A stretch of 64,000 bases of DNA, from NCBI RefSeq assembly GCF_001663175.1, contig NZ_CP016033.1, positions 1,984,001 to 2,048,000 on the forward strand. Reading direction: 5' to 3'. The notes under the pieces were generated by a model, which did not search any database, was not told where the DNA came from, and saw nothing but the letters and a program-made list of their open reading frames with translations. Made by a program: the position numbers and the translations under genes. This document shows positions 1 through 8,454 of this stretch, piece by piece (position 1 is the first letter of the stretch; every line of letters begins with the position of its first letter). The stretch comes from Erythrobacter neustonensis (GTDB lineage Bacteria > Pseudomonadota > Alphaproteobacteria > Sphingomonadales > Sphingomonadaceae).

Positions 1-2
1 CC

Positions 3-569
3 CTCGGCAACGAAGGGGCTACGGACATTGCCGTGCAGATTCGCGGCTATCGCTGGCACCAGGACGGCGGCACCGATGCGCTCGACGAAAGCCAGCGGCT
101 TGCGGTCAATCCGGCAATCGTCACGATCCCGCCGGGCACCCGCCGGCTGGTGCGGTGCAGCCTGCCCGAACCGACCGGCCCGGCCGAAGACACCTTTCGT
201 CTGATCGTCAGCGAACTGCCGCTGGCCGACGGCGCGGCAGGGACAGTGCAAACGCTGTTGCAGCTCAGCATTCCGGTGTTTCGCGCCAATCCCGATACCC
301 GTGCCGCGCTGTCCTGGCGCGCTGCGCCGGACGGGCGGCTGGAAGTGACCAACACGGGCACGCGGCACGTGCGGGTCGCCGATCTGGTGCTTCGCCCCGC
401 CACCGCCAGCGATTCCGCGCGCGTCAAAGCCAATGCCTATCTCCTTGCCGGGGCCACGCGCGTCTTTGCACACCCGGATATGCCACCGGGCGAGATCGCC
501 GCGATCGAGGCTGTCGACGAGGACGGCGCTGTCCTCACCGTTCAGCCTGAGCGCGTCTCGCAGCCTTGA
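3..569 (+). CDS. Fimbrial/pilus assembly chaperone (PapD-like), 5' partial
   Basis: Periplasmic chaperone of a chaperone-usher pilus, which donates a strand to fold pilus subunits and delivers them to the usher. The frame is open to the left window edge (LGNEGATDIAVQIRGYRW from base 3), so the true start lies outside. The GTG at 33 is internal. The opening segment matches the conserved first-domain core of PapD-like chaperones (N-x-G/P...A-V-Q-x-R-x-x-x-W), followed by the 'PPGTRRLVR' strand. About 188 residues remain, so only the signal peptide and first strands are missing. The stop codon abuts the GTG of the usher at 570, so the two are translationally coupled. Together with the usher and the SCPU subunit it looks like an archaic Csu-type system. 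Confidence 0.8.
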   Translation, partial: LGNEGATDIAVQIRGYRWHQDGGTDALDESQRLAVNPAIVTIPPGTRRLVRCSLPEPTGPAEDTFRLIVSELPLADGAAGTVQTLLQLSIPVFRANPDTRAALSWRAAPDGRLEVTNTGTRHVRVADLVLRPATASDSARVKANAYLLAGATRVFAHPDMPPGEIAAIEAVDEDGAVLTVQPERVSQP

Positions 570-2963
570 GTGGGCAGTGCAGATCCTGCTGCGGCCTTCT
601 TGCGTGCCGCCACCGCCGCACTGGCGATTGGCGGGATGGCTTGCATGTCTGACGCGCGCGCCGAGGATGCACAGCGCATGCCCGCCCGCAGCAGCGCCGC
701 CGCCGCGGTACCGGCGTCACCTGTGCTGATCCGTCCGCAGCCGATGGGACTGGTCATCAACCGGCAGCCCGCGCCGAACCCGGCGCTGGTTGTGGTGTCG
801 GGCGACGCGGTGTTCATCAGACGCAGCGATCTTGCTCCCACCGGGCTTTTGCTCGCCGACGAACCGAGCGCATTCCAGATTGCCGGGCACGATTACGTGG
901 CCTTGTCGCAGCTTTCAGGCCTGAGGGTAGCGCTCGAGGACGATGGCAGTGTGCTGGCGATCACTGCGGATCCGGCGATGTTTCCCGCAAGCCGCCATGC
1001 CCGGGCCGATCAAGCGCCGCAGGTCGGCGACATCGTGCCTGCCGCCTTCATCAGCTACGATTTCAGCTTTGCGCGCTGGAACGGGCAGGGCACGGCCTTT
1101 GCCTTTCTCGATGCCGGCGTGTCGGGTGGCTGGGGTCTGGTCGGCACCACCGCCACGGTGCAATCGGGCGGGGCCGGGGCGGTCAGGCTCGACAGCTATT
1201 TCCAGCGCGACTGGCCGGGGGATCGCGTGCGGCTGGTCGCTGGCGACACCATCACCCGCGCAACCGAATGGAGCGCGCCAGTGCGCTTTGCCGGGGTCAG
1301 GATCGGCACCGATTTCTCGCTCGCCCCCACGCTCGTCACCTCGCCCTTGCCCGTGCTGACCGCGGCTGCGACGCTCCCGTCGACCGTGGCGCTGATCTCG
1401 GCAGCCAGCCAGCAGACCATCGCGGTGCAGCCCGGCACTTTCAGCATCGATTATCAGCCGGTCTTTTCGGGCGCGGGCGAGGTGACGATGATGATTACCG
1501 ATGCCAACGGCCTGTCGCGCCAGATCACCCGCAGCTTCTACACCAGCCCGCGCCTGCTGCGCCCCGGCCTGGTCGATTTTTCGATCGAAGCGGGGGTGCT
1601 GCGCGAGAATTACGGGATCGCAAGCTTCGATTACGGCGCGCCCTTTGCGGCGGGGTTCGTGCGGACCGGACTGTCCGATACGCTGTCACTCGGGGTTCGG
1701 GCAGAGGCGGGCCGCGACGTGCGGATGCTTGGCGCAGGGGCGGGGTGGGTGGTTCCGGCGATCGGCGAATTCGCGCTGGCCGCGGCGGTATCGGACAGCG
1801 CGGTCGGCACCGGAATGCTGTGGCGCGCGCAGTTCCAGCGCACTGCGGCAACGCATGCCTTGACCGCCAGCTATCAGCGGACCAGCGGCACTTTCGCACA
1901 GGCCGGCGGCCTAGCCGATGGCGCGCGGATCGCCGGTGCGCAGCGCAGCGAACTGGCACTGGCCGCCAGCCTGTCGCTGGGGCGGGTGGGCGATATCGTG
2001 CTGGGGCACGCCCAGACCCGCAACACCGATGGCGAGCATTTCAATACCACCAGCCTTGCGCTCAACGGCGATATCAGCACTGCGTTTTACACGATCGGAT
2101 TGCGCCGCAACCGCTTTGCCGGACGCACCAACGATGCCGCCTTCGTATCGCTCAGCATGCCGCTCGGCCAGCGCAGCAATGCAGGCTTCAGGATCGACGA
2201 TCAGCGTGCGCTGGCGACCTTTCAGATCGCACCGCCCGATGGCGCGGGTGCGGGCTATCAAATGGCGCTGGGATATGATGCGGCGTCGGGTGCGCCGATC
2301 ATCGATGCGGCTGCATTGCTGCGCACCGATATCGGCGAGGTGGAGCTTGCCGGAGGACGCAGTGGCGTGGCGCACGGCGTGCGGCTGGGCCTGCGCGGAT
2401 CGGTGGTTGCAGTCGGCGGGCAGGTGATGGCGACACCGCGGCTCGACGATGCGTTCGCGCTGGTCGATCTCGGCAGCGACGAGGCGGTGACGCTGTTTCT
2501 CGAAAACCGTCCCGTGGCGGTCCGCGCCGGCGCGGGGCGGGCGGCGCTGGTCACGGGGTTGCAGCCCTACACCCATAACCGGATCGCGGTCGATGTCGCG
2601 GCCTTGCCGATCACCGCCGAGATCGCGACGGGCGAGACGCTGGTGGTGCCCGGGTTCCGGCAGGCGGTGCGCGCCAAACTGGGCGGGGCGCCGCAATCGC
2701 CCGTCACCGTGCCGCTGATCGGCTCCGACGACCGCCCGCTGAAGCCGGGGATGGCCGTGCATTCGGGCGCGCAGCAACTGGGCGTGACGGGCTACGACGG
2801 ACTGGTCTTCGCGGCCGATCTTGCGGGCGGCGAAACGCTTTTGGTGAGCGGGCCCGCCTTCCGCTGCGAAGCGCGCATTCCCGCCGCGCTCTCGATCACG
2901 CCCGATCGCCGGATCGCACCCGTGCGCTGCCTGCCTGCCGCAATTGCGGAGCCTGTCCCATGA
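570..2963 (+). CDS. Fimbrial outer-membrane usher protein (CsuD/FimD-like)
   Basis: Outer-membrane usher that secretes and assembles pilus subunits (797 aa, normal for the family). The GTG start at 570 directly follows the chaperone stop. Residues 1-31 look like a signal peptide (hydrophobic AAATAALAIGG, then ARA-ED). The middle is rich in alternating beta-strand sequence, as expected for a 24-strand barrel. 'FYTSPRLLRPGLVDFSIEAG' near residue 323 is the usher signature. The C-terminal part (VPLIGSDDRPLKPGMAVHSG) matches the plug/CTD-like beta domain. Two cysteines near the end (CEARI...VRC) match the usher C-terminal cysteine pair. It overlaps the next gene by 4 bases (ATGA). Confidence 0.88.
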   Translation: MGSADPAAAFLRAATAALAIGGMACMSDARAEDAQRMPARSSAAAAVPASPVLIRPQPMGLVINRQPAPNPALVVVSGDAVFIRRSDLAPTGLLLADEPSAFQIAGHDYVALSQLSGLRVALEDDGSVLAITADPAMFPASRHARADQAPQVGDIVPAAFISYDFSFARWNGQGTAFAFLDAGVSGGWGLVGTTATVQSGGAGAVRLDSYFQRDWPGDRVRLVAGDTITRATEWSAPVRFAGVRIGTDFSLAPTLVTSPLPVLTAAATLPSTVALISAASQQTIAVQPGTFSIDYQPVFSGAGEVTMMITDANGLSRQITRSFYTSPRLLRPGLVDFSIEAGVLRENYGIASFDYGAPFAAGFVRTGLSDTLSLGVRAEAGRDVRMLGAGAGWVVPAIGEFALAAAVSDSAVGTGMLWRAQFQRTAATHALTASYQRTSGTFAQAGGLADGARIAGAQRSELALAASLSLGRVGDIVLGHAQTRNTDGEHFNTTSLALNGDISTAFYTIGLRRNRFAGRTNDAAFVSLSMPLGQRSNAGFRIDDQRALATFQIAPPDGAGAGYQMALGYDAASGAPIIDAAALLRTDIGEVELAGGRSGVAHGVRLGLRGSVVAVGGQVMATPRLDDAFALVDLGSDEAVTLFLENRPVAVRAGAGRAALVTGLQPYTHNRIAVDVAALPITAEIATGETLVVPGFRQAVRAKLGGAPQSPVTVPLIGSDDRPLKPGMAVHSGAQQLGVTGYDGLVFAADLAGGETLLVSGPAFRCEARIPAALSITPDRRIAPVRCLPAAIAEPVP

Positions 2964-3463
2964 GCGTGACGCCCGCCCGCCTGATCCGGATGCTGGGCAC
3001 ACTTCTTGCCGCGTTCCTGATGCTGGGCCTTACCGCGCCAAGCCCCGCGCTGGCCTGCACATTGTGCTCCTGCACCGCGACCGCATCGGCAGCGAGTTTC
3101 GGGACCTATAACCCGGTCTCCACAGCGCCCACCGATACGACCGCGACGATCACCGTCAATTGCACCGGGCTGGTCTCACTGCTCGGATCGGTCGAAATTT
3201 CGGCGAGTGCTGGTTCCTCAGGCAACCGGGCGCAGCGCACCTTGCGCCAGGGGGGCAACGCGCTGGCATATAATCTCTACACCGATCCTGCGCGTACGAT
3301 CGTGTTCGGTGACGGAACCGCAGGAACGCAGAACATCACGCTCCCGCTCAACGGCTTGCTGATTTTCGGGCAAAGCGCCCTTGTTCACGGCCGGATCCCG
3401 GCGCGGCAATGGGCCAGAACCGGCAGCTATGCCGACACTATCGTGGTGACGATCGTTTATTGA
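2960..3463 (+). CDS. Spore coat protein U (SCPU) domain pilus subunit
   Basis: Secreted SCPU-domain protein of 167 aa, the subunit or tip-adhesin class of archaic chaperone-usher pili. A long signal peptide spans residues 1-32 (LLAAFLMLGLTAPSPALA). The mature part carries cysteines (CTLCSC, then TVNCTG), a typical SCPU beta-sandwich (FGTYNPVSTAPTDTTATITV) and the closing strand 'YADTIVVTIVY', which would be the donor-accepting end. Only one SCPU domain is present. It overlaps the usher stop by ATGA and is the last gene of the operon. The tRNA-Thr gene follows after 11 bases on the other strand. Further subunits are probably upstream of the window. Confidence 0.85.
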   Translation: MSVTPARLIRMLGTLLAAFLMLGLTAPSPALACTLCSCTATASAASFGTYNPVSTAPTDTTATITVNCTGLVSLLGSVEISASAGSSGNRAQRTLRQGGNALAYNLYTDPARTIVFGDGTAGTQNITLPLNGLLIFGQSALVHGRIPARQWARTGSYADTIVVTIVY

Positions 3464-3474
3464 TGAAGGAGCGA

Positions 3475-3550
<76 letters not shown>

Positions 3551-3571
3551 TGACCATCAAGCGCCCTTGGA

Positions 3572-4456
3572 TCACACCGCGCCGAAAGTCCAGCCTTCGG
3601 TGCGTGCCACTTGCGCGGTGAGTCCGGGCGGGTGCCACAGGTCGCGCATTCCATGCACGCGTCGCAACCATGCCGCGGTCAGCAGCGCATCGGAAGAATG
3701 ATCGTCGATCGGCCCGCTCCCTTTGACCGGCGGCGAGCCGAGCAGATCGAGTGCATCGTTGAGCGCCTCGAAACTCCTGATCTTGGTCGCCGCACCGGTC
3801 ACACCGCCGAGCCGCGCGGCGACCGAGGTGTAGATCTCGGTCACGACCGAGCCGTGTTCCGGCAATGAATCGACCGGCCACACCGGCACCTTGCCTCCGA
3901 GGCGGTGCAGCATCCGCATCCCCGTCAGGCTCGACTTGCCGACCTGCGCGGCGCCGACGAGGTTGAAGTTGCTCACCGGCCGCACCCCGGCGTTGCGTTG
4001 GGCGATCTCGGCCACGCGGAAACGGCCCTCGCGGCTGGCGGCACCGGGCAGCAGGAAGCGGTCGCCCTCTGCGCCCTTGCCGTGCCGGAAGTATCGGCCC
4101 GCTTCGGCATGGGTGACGAACCCGCCCGCTTCGAGGTGCGGATTATCAGTGCACAGCGCATCGATCAGCGCCCATAGCCCGCGCGCATCCTTTGGCGAGG
4201 CATCCCAGCCGGGGAAGAATGCCCCCGCATCGGCATGGGGGAGGCCGATGCCGAGATCGAGCCCGACCAGCGTCGGCGCTTCGAGCCCTGCGATCAGCGC
4301 CAGCACCTCAGCTCTCGCCCAGCCCTTGGGATCGGGCCGCGCGACCAACACCGGCGGCCCGCCCTCGGCGAGCGCGACCGCGAGCGCAATCCCCTTTTGC
4401 CGCGCGCCCTTCGCGCCCGACCAGTCGACCGCGAGGAACCGGGCGAACCGGCTCAC
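3572..4456 (-). CDS. DUF429 family protein (predicted RNase H-like nuclease fold)
   Basis: About 294 aa, of unknown function. It shows the acidic motifs of DUF429 proteins, which adopt an RNase H-like fold: 'FLAVDWSGAKG' at residues 8-18, 'LVGLDLGIGLP' near 85, 'VVTEIYTSVAARLGG' and 'IDDHSSDALLTAAWLRR' near the C-terminus. The GTG at 4456 is preferred over the longer ATG at 4483 because it overlaps the rarA stop in a GTGA and puts the conserved 'FLAVDWSG' near the N-terminus. It probably forms an operon with rarA. Confidence 0.6.
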   Translation of the reverse strand: MSRFARFLAVDWSGAKGARQKGIALAVALAEGGPPVLVARPDPKGWARAEVLALIAGLEAPTLVGLDLGIGLPHADAGAFFPGWDASPKDARGLWALIDALCTDNPHLEAGGFVTHAEAGRYFRHGKGAEGDRFLLPGAASREGRFRVAEIAQRNAGVRPVSNFNLVGAAQVGKSSLTGMRMLHRLGGKVPVWPVDSLPEHGSVVTEIYTSVAARLGGVTGAATKIRSFEALNDALDLLGSPPVKGSGPIDDHSSDALLTAAWLRRVHGMRDLWHPPGLTAQVARTEGWTFGAV

Positions 4457-5766
4457 CCGCGCGTCCTGCGCAGCTTGTCCCAATAATCGAGCCGCTTCTT
4501 CACCTCGCGTTCGAACCCGCGATCCACCGGCGCGTAAAACGCCTCGGCGGCCATGCCCTCAGGCCAGTAATTGTCACCCGAAAACCCATCGGCGGCGTTG
4601 TGATCGTAAGTGTAGCCCGCGCCGTAGCCGATCTCCTTCATCAGCTTGGTGGGTGCGTTGAGGATATTGGCGGGCGGGGCAAGACTGCCGGTGGCCTTTG
4701 CCGCTTTCCACGCGGCCTTCTGCGCCAGATAGGCTGCATTCGATTTGGGCGCAGTCGCCAGATAGATGCACGCCTGCACCAGCGCGAGTTCGCCTTCGGG
4801 CGAACCGAGGAAGCGATAGGCCTCCATCGCGGCCATGCATTGCGGCAGCGCGTGGGGATCGGCCATGCCGATATCCTCGACCGCCATCCGCACCAATCGC
4901 CGCGCCAGAAACAGCGGTTCCTCGCCCGCGGTCAGCATCCGCGCGAGCCAGTAGAGCGCGGCCTGCGGATCGGAGCCGCGCACCGCCTTGTGCAGCGCCG
5001 AAATCAGATTGTAATGCCCGTCACGGTCCTTGTCGTAAACCGCGACCCGGCGCTGCAGGAACTGGCCCAGCGCACCCGGGTCGAGCGGGTCGGACAGGCC
5101 CGCTGCGTAAAGCGTTTCGGCCTGACCGAGCAGGAACCGCCCGTCGCCATCGGCCTGCGCGATCAAGGCCTCGCGCGCAGACGCGGTGAGCGGGAGCGGG
5201 CCTTCGAGGCTTTCGGCCTTTGCCAGCAGCGCGGACAGCGCCGCCTCGTCCAGCCGGTTGAGGATCAGCACCTGCGCGCGGCTGAGCAATGCGGCGTTCA
5301 AGGCAAAGCTCGGGTTTTCGGTGGTCGCGCCCACCAGCGTCACCACGCCGCGTTCGACGAAGGGAAGAAAACCGTCCTGCTGCGCGCGGTTGAAACGGTG
5401 GATCTCGTCCACGAAGAGCAACGTCTTGCGGCCCGCCTTGGCCATTTTCTCGGCCTCGGCAAAGGCCTGTTTCAAGTCGCCCACGCCCGAAAACACGGCG
5501 CTGATCGCGGCATAGCGCATGCCCACCGCATCGGCGAGCAGCCGGGCGATGCTGGTTTTGCCCGTGCCGGGCGGCCCCCACAGGATCATGCTCGACAGGC
5601 GGCCCGCCGCGACCATCCGCCCGATCGCGCCTTGCGGCCCGGTCAGATGTTCCTGCCCCACCACCTCGCCAAGCGTTGCCGGGCGCAGGCGGTCGGCCAG
5701 CGGCGCATCGGAATCGGGGGCGGCTGCGGGCGCTTGCGGCGCGTCTTGTCCGAACAGATCAGTCAT
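4453..5766 (-). CDS. rarA: Replication-associated recombination protein A (AAA+ ATPase)
   Basis: RarA/MgsA is an AAA+ ATPase related to the clamp loader and to RuvB. It acts at stalled replication forks and binds SSB. The 437-aa length is normal. Walker A (GPPGTGKTS) is at residues 64-72, Walker B (LLFVDEIHRF) near 116-125, and sensor 1 (VGATTENPSF) follows. The C-terminal half contains the MgsA domain (DPQAALYWLARMLTAGEEP..., later GYTYDHNAADGFS). The ATG at 5766 (MTDLFGQDAP) is chosen over 5829 because the family starts with this SSB-like or low-complexity lead. It is divergent from the PadR gene. Confidence 0.93.
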   Translation of the reverse strand: MTDLFGQDAPQAPAAAPDSDAPLADRLRPATLGEVVGQEHLTGPQGAIGRMVAAGRLSSMILWGPPGTGKTSIARLLADAVGMRYAAISAVFSGVGDLKQAFAEAEKMAKAGRKTLLFVDEIHRFNRAQQDGFLPFVERGVVTLVGATTENPSFALNAALLSRAQVLILNRLDEAALSALLAKAESLEGPLPLTASAREALIAQADGDGRFLLGQAETLYAAGLSDPLDPGALGQFLQRRVAVYDKDRDGHYNLISALHKAVRGSDPQAALYWLARMLTAGEEPLFLARRLVRMAVEDIGMADPHALPQCMAAMEAYRFLGSPEGELALVQACIYLATAPKSNAAYLAQKAAWKAAKATGSLAPPANILNAPTKLMKEIGYGAGYTYDHNAADGFSGDNYWPEGMAAEAFYAPVDRGFEREVKKRLDYWDKLRRTRG

Positions 5767-5839
5767 TCGTCGGTGGAGATAGGACGCCCGGCGGAAAAGG
5801 AAACCTTCGCGCGCGTTCGCTTCTTGCAAAGATAGGTCT

Positions 5840-5869
5840 AAGATATATCTTCAATGTATCGCTGATACA
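5840..5869. promoter_or_regulatory. Two palindromes upstream of the PadR gene (candidate operators)
   Basis: A perfect 12-base palindrome (AAGATATATCTT, 5840-5851) is followed by a perfect inverted repeat TGTATC-gct-GATACA at 5855-5869, just ahead of the GAGGAGGA ribosome site (5873-5880) of the PadR gene. AT-rich dyads containing TGTAT/ATACA are known PadR binding sites, so autoregulation, possibly also of divergent rarA, is inferred. Confidence 0.6.
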
Positions 5870-5885
5870 GGCGAGGAGGAAACCG

Positions 5886-6560
5886 ATGACCTACAACAGG
5901 AATGGCCGCGGCGGCGGCTGGGAAAAGCTCGCCGAAGGGCTGGCGATGATGGCAATGAACGGCAACGTGAACTTCGGCGGCAAGGGTTTCGGCCCCGGCT
6001 TCAAGATGCGCGCGCAATTCGACGATGGTTTTGCACGCGGGCGCGATGCCGATGGCGACGAGCGCGGCGAGGGTTATCGCGGCCGCCGTGGCGGGCGCCG
6101 GGGGCGGATGTTCGCATCTGGCGAACTCAGACTCGCGCTGTTGGCGCTGATCGCGGAAAATCCGTCGCACGGCTATGAACTGATCAAGGCGATCGAGGAA
6201 ATGACCGGCGGCGATTACGCGCCGAGCCCGGGCGCGGTCTATCCGACGCTCCAACTGCTCGAAGATGAGGGCGCGATCGAAGAGGCCGAGGCGGAGGGCG
6301 CGAAGAAGCCGTTCGCAGTGACCGCTCAAGGCAGCGAGGAACTCGAGGATCGCCGGGACGAGGTCAAGGCGCTGCTGCGCCGGCTGGGCCGCCACGGGGA
6401 ACGCACCACCACGGTCCGTTCGCACGATGTGTTCCGCGCGATGGGCAATCTCGGCAGTGTGCTCAAGAACCGCGCCAAGGCGGGCAAGCTCGACGAGGAA
6501 ACGATCAACCAGATCGTCGACATGATCGACGAGATGGCCAAGCGGATCGAGCGGCTCTGA
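5886..6560 (+). CDS. PadR family transcriptional regulator
   Basis: A 224-aa regulator. Residues 1-75 are an unusual Gly/Arg-rich low-complexity lead (NGRGGG, RGRRGGRRGR). The PadR winged helix follows (from about residue 79: ELRLALLALIAENPSHGYELIKAI), with the typical 'YAPSPGAVYPTLQLLEDEGAI' recognition-helix region, split here as YAPSPGAVYPTL and QLLEDEGAI. The C-terminal helices (LDEETINQIVDMIDEMAKRIERL) should mediate dimerisation. The ATG at 5886 has a strong GAGGAGGA site. The same basic or glycine-rich lead occurs in some alphaproteobacterial PadR proteins of unknown ligand. The upstream palindromes suggest self-repression. Confidence 0.88.
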   Translation: MTYNRNGRGGGWEKLAEGLAMMAMNGNVNFGGKGFGPGFKMRAQFDDGFARGRDADGDERGEGYRGRRGGRRGRMFASGELRLALLALIAENPSHGYELIKAIEEMTGGDYAPSPGAVYPTLQLLEDEGAIEEAEAEGAKKPFAVTAQGSEELEDRRDEVKALLRRLGRHGERTTTVRSHDVFRAMGNLGSVLKNRAKAGKLDEETINQIVDMIDEMAKRIERL

Positions 6561-6608
6561 CGTTACAGCACGCGCAGTTGCAGCGCGCGCGGTAAAGGCA
6601 TATTCTCT

Positions 6609-6636
6609 CCCCCGTCCGCGCGGGCGCGGACAGGGG
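6609..6636 (+). promoter_or_regulatory. Stable hairpin covering the ribosome-binding region of the 6642 gene
   Basis: GTCCGCG (6614-6620), loop CGGG, CGCGGAC (6625-6631), extended by CCCC/GGGG with one bulged A. The 3' arm runs into the AGGGGAGGGG Shine-Dalgarno region before the ATG at 6642. No T-run follows, so it is either a weak padR terminator or a translation-modulating hairpin. Confidence 0.35.
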
Positions 6637-6641
6637 AGGGG

Positions 6642-7082
6642 ATGCCCATGACAGGATCGATTGCAAACCGCACCGCCGCGCCGTGGCACCTGTGGGCGGT
6701 CGGCCTTGTCACCCTGTTGTTCAACAGCATGGGGATCATCAGCTACACCACGACCAGGCTCGGGATGCTCGCGCAAATGGGCCTGACGCCGAGCCAGATC
6801 GCTTTCATGGAAAGCTATCCCGCGTGGGTCAGCGGCTTCTGGGCGCTCGGCGTGTGGGGGGCCTTTGCCGGGTCGGTGCTGCTGTTGCTGCGATCGCGGT
6901 TTGCGGTTGCGGCGATGGGAACCGCGCTCGCGGGGCTGCTGGTCACGACAATCTATCACCATGTGCTGATCGAGGTGCCCGCCGATATGCAGGCGCCTGC
7001 GCTCGACGTGTCGATCTGGCTGGTGACGCTGTTCCTGCTGTTCTACGCCCGCGCGATGGCGGCGCGTGGTGTGCTGCGCTGA
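6642..7082 (+). CDS. Hypothetical four-helix integral membrane protein
   Basis: A 146-aa protein with four predicted membrane segments: about residues 15-35 (WHLWAVGLVTLLFNSMGII), 61-85 (WVSGFWALGVWGAFAGSVLLLL), 88-106 (FAVAAMGTALAGLLVTTIY) and 120-140 (VSIWLVTLFLLFYARAMA). I recognise no catalytic motif. The ATG at 6642 has an AGGGGAGGGG site, and ATG 6648 is an in-frame alternative. It lies 81 bases behind the PadR gene on the same strand, so it could be a regulatory target. It is convergent with the glycosyltransferase (8-base gap). Confidence 0.72.
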   Translation: MPMTGSIANRTAAPWHLWAVGLVTLLFNSMGIISYTTTRLGMLAQMGLTPSQIAFMESYPAWVSGFWALGVWGAFAGSVLLLLRSRFAVAAMGTALAGLLVTTIYHHVLIEVPADMQAPALDVSIWLVTLFLLFYARAMAARGVLR

Positions 7083-7089
7083 GGCTGGA

Positions 7090-8268
7090 TCAGCCTTCGC
7101 TGCCGCGTTGGCGCACCAGATCGAGATAGGTGTCGGCGACCACGGCGTTGATCGCCTCCCAGCTGTATTCGCTGGCCCGCGTCTCGCCCGCCGCGCCGTG
7201 CGCTCTGCGCAAACCCGGGTCGTTGCAATAGGGCGCGAGCGCGGCGGCAAAGGCCGAGGCGTCGGTTTTCATGTTGCCCGAGGGCGCGACCAGCCGCCCT
7301 GTGACCCCGTCGGCGACAAGGCTTGCGCTGCCGGTGGCCCCTGCAGCGACCACGGGCAGTCCGCTCGCCATCGCTTCCAAGGTGACGTTGCCGAAGGTCT
7401 CGGTGACGCTGGGGTTGAAGAACACATCGCCGCTGGCCAGTGCTGCGCCCAAGGCCTCGCCCGTCTTGAACCCGGCGAAGATCGCGCTCTTGGGCAGGTT
7501 CGCCTCGAACCAGCCGCGCGCGGGGCCATCGCCGATCACCAGCACCTTGTGCGCCGCGCCCTGCTGCTGAAGCTGGGCGATGGTTTCGGCAAACACGTCG
7601 AGCCCCTTCTCCATCACCAGTCGCCCGAGAAACACGATCGCGACATCGTCACTGGCAAGGCCAAGGCTGCGGCGCCATTCGGGATCGCGCCGCGCGGAGG
7701 AGAAGATCGTGCGGTCGACCCCGCGGCTCCACAGGCCGATCCGGCGGTGCATCCCCATGGCGCGCAATTCGTCGATCATCGACTGCGACGGCGCGACCAG
7801 TGCATCGCAGCGATTGTAGAACCGGCGCAGCATCGCGATGATCGCGGGCTCGAGGAAGGCCATGTTGTAATAGCGCGGATAGGTCTCGAACCGGGTGTGG
7901 ACGCTCGCCAGCACCGGCAAGCCGCGTCTGCGCGCCCAGCGCAATGCGGCATGCGCGGCCGGATCGGGCGAGGACAGGTGCACGATGTGCGGCGCAAAGG
8001 CATCGAGATCGCGCTTCACGCTTGCGCCCAGATGCGTCGGCATCCGGTATTCGCCGCGGCCCTTCACCGGCATGGGCACATTGGGCAGGCCGACCAGATC
8101 GCCGGTCGGGGGGAAATCGGGATTGGCGACCTTGGGCGAATAGACGCGCACCTTCGCGCCGCGCCGCAGCAGCGAGCCGACGAGGCGGTTCAGCGCCTGA
8201 TTGGCCCCGTCGCGGGTGTAGTTGTAATTGCCGCTGAACAGGGCGATGCGAAGGTCTGAAATGTCCAT
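7090..8268 (-). CDS. Glycosyltransferase family 1/4 (GT-B)
   Basis: A 392-aa retaining GT-B glycosyltransferase. The N-terminal Rossmann domain begins 'LRIALFSGNYNYTRDGANQALNRL', with the Gly-rich acceptor loop DGAN. The C-terminal nucleotide-sugar domain carries 'VFLGRLVMEKGLDVFAETI', 'LVIGDGPARGWFE' and the E-x7-E motif 'ETFGNVTLEAMASGLPVV' (split ETFGNVTLEAMA/SGLPVV). It resembles SqdX/MgtA-type glycolipid or mannosyltransferases, and sphingomonads use such enzymes for glycosphingolipids or glycerolipids. The substrate here is not determined. It stands alone, divergent from serC. Confidence 0.85.
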   Translation of the reverse strand: MDISDLRIALFSGNYNYTRDGANQALNRLVGSLLRRGAKVRVYSPKVANPDFPPTGDLVGLPNVPMPVKGRGEYRMPTHLGASVKRDLDAFAPHIVHLSSPDPAAHAALRWARRRGLPVLASVHTRFETYPRYYNMAFLEPAIIAMLRRFYNRCDALVAPSQSMIDELRAMGMHRRIGLWSRGVDRTIFSSARRDPEWRRSLGLASDDVAIVFLGRLVMEKGLDVFAETIAQLQQQGAAHKVLVIGDGPARGWFEANLPKSAIFAGFKTGEALGAALASGDVFFNPSVTETFGNVTLEAMASGLPVVAAGATGSASLVADGVTGRLVAPSGNMKTDASAFAAALAPYCNDPGLRRAHGAAGETRASEYSWEAINAVVADTYLDLVRQRGSEG

Positions 8269-8370
8269 GGAGGCCCGCCAATAGGCGCATTCTTGAAGCT
8301 TGGCGAGTGGGCGAGGCGCTTCGATTGATCGTTTCAGGAAGGCAATCGAACGGGCCCGCGATATTTCGCA

Positions 8371-8399
8371 TTGACTCTTGCCCGCGCAACTCTAGTTCG
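8371..8399 (+). promoter_or_regulatory. Candidate serC promoter
   Basis: TTGACT at 8371-8376 is a good -35 element. TCTAGT at 8391-8396 (or TAGTTC at 8393-8398) would be a weak -10. The same TTGAC-N-TCTAGT arrangement, with the same 14 bases between, occurs upstream of the gene at 16196. Transcription would begin close to the start of the structured serC leader. Confidence 0.4.
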
Positions 8400-8454
8400 G
8401 CCCACGGGCCACGCGGTCCCAACGCCGCGCGAGCTCTCTGCAAGGAGAGAATAC
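8398..8454 (+). ncRNA. Structured serC 5' leader (candidate serC RNA motif)
   Basis: The short leader before serC can fold into consecutive hairpins: GGCC-CACG-GGCC (8399-8410), GCGG...CCGC just after it, and CTCTCT-GCAA-GGAGAG (about 8434-8449), the last of which buries the AAGGAGA ribosome site. A conserved 'serC' RNA motif lying directly upstream of serC has been described in alphaproteobacteria. Position and hairpin layout fit, but I have not aligned it to the covariance model. It would control serC translation. Confidence 0.45.
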
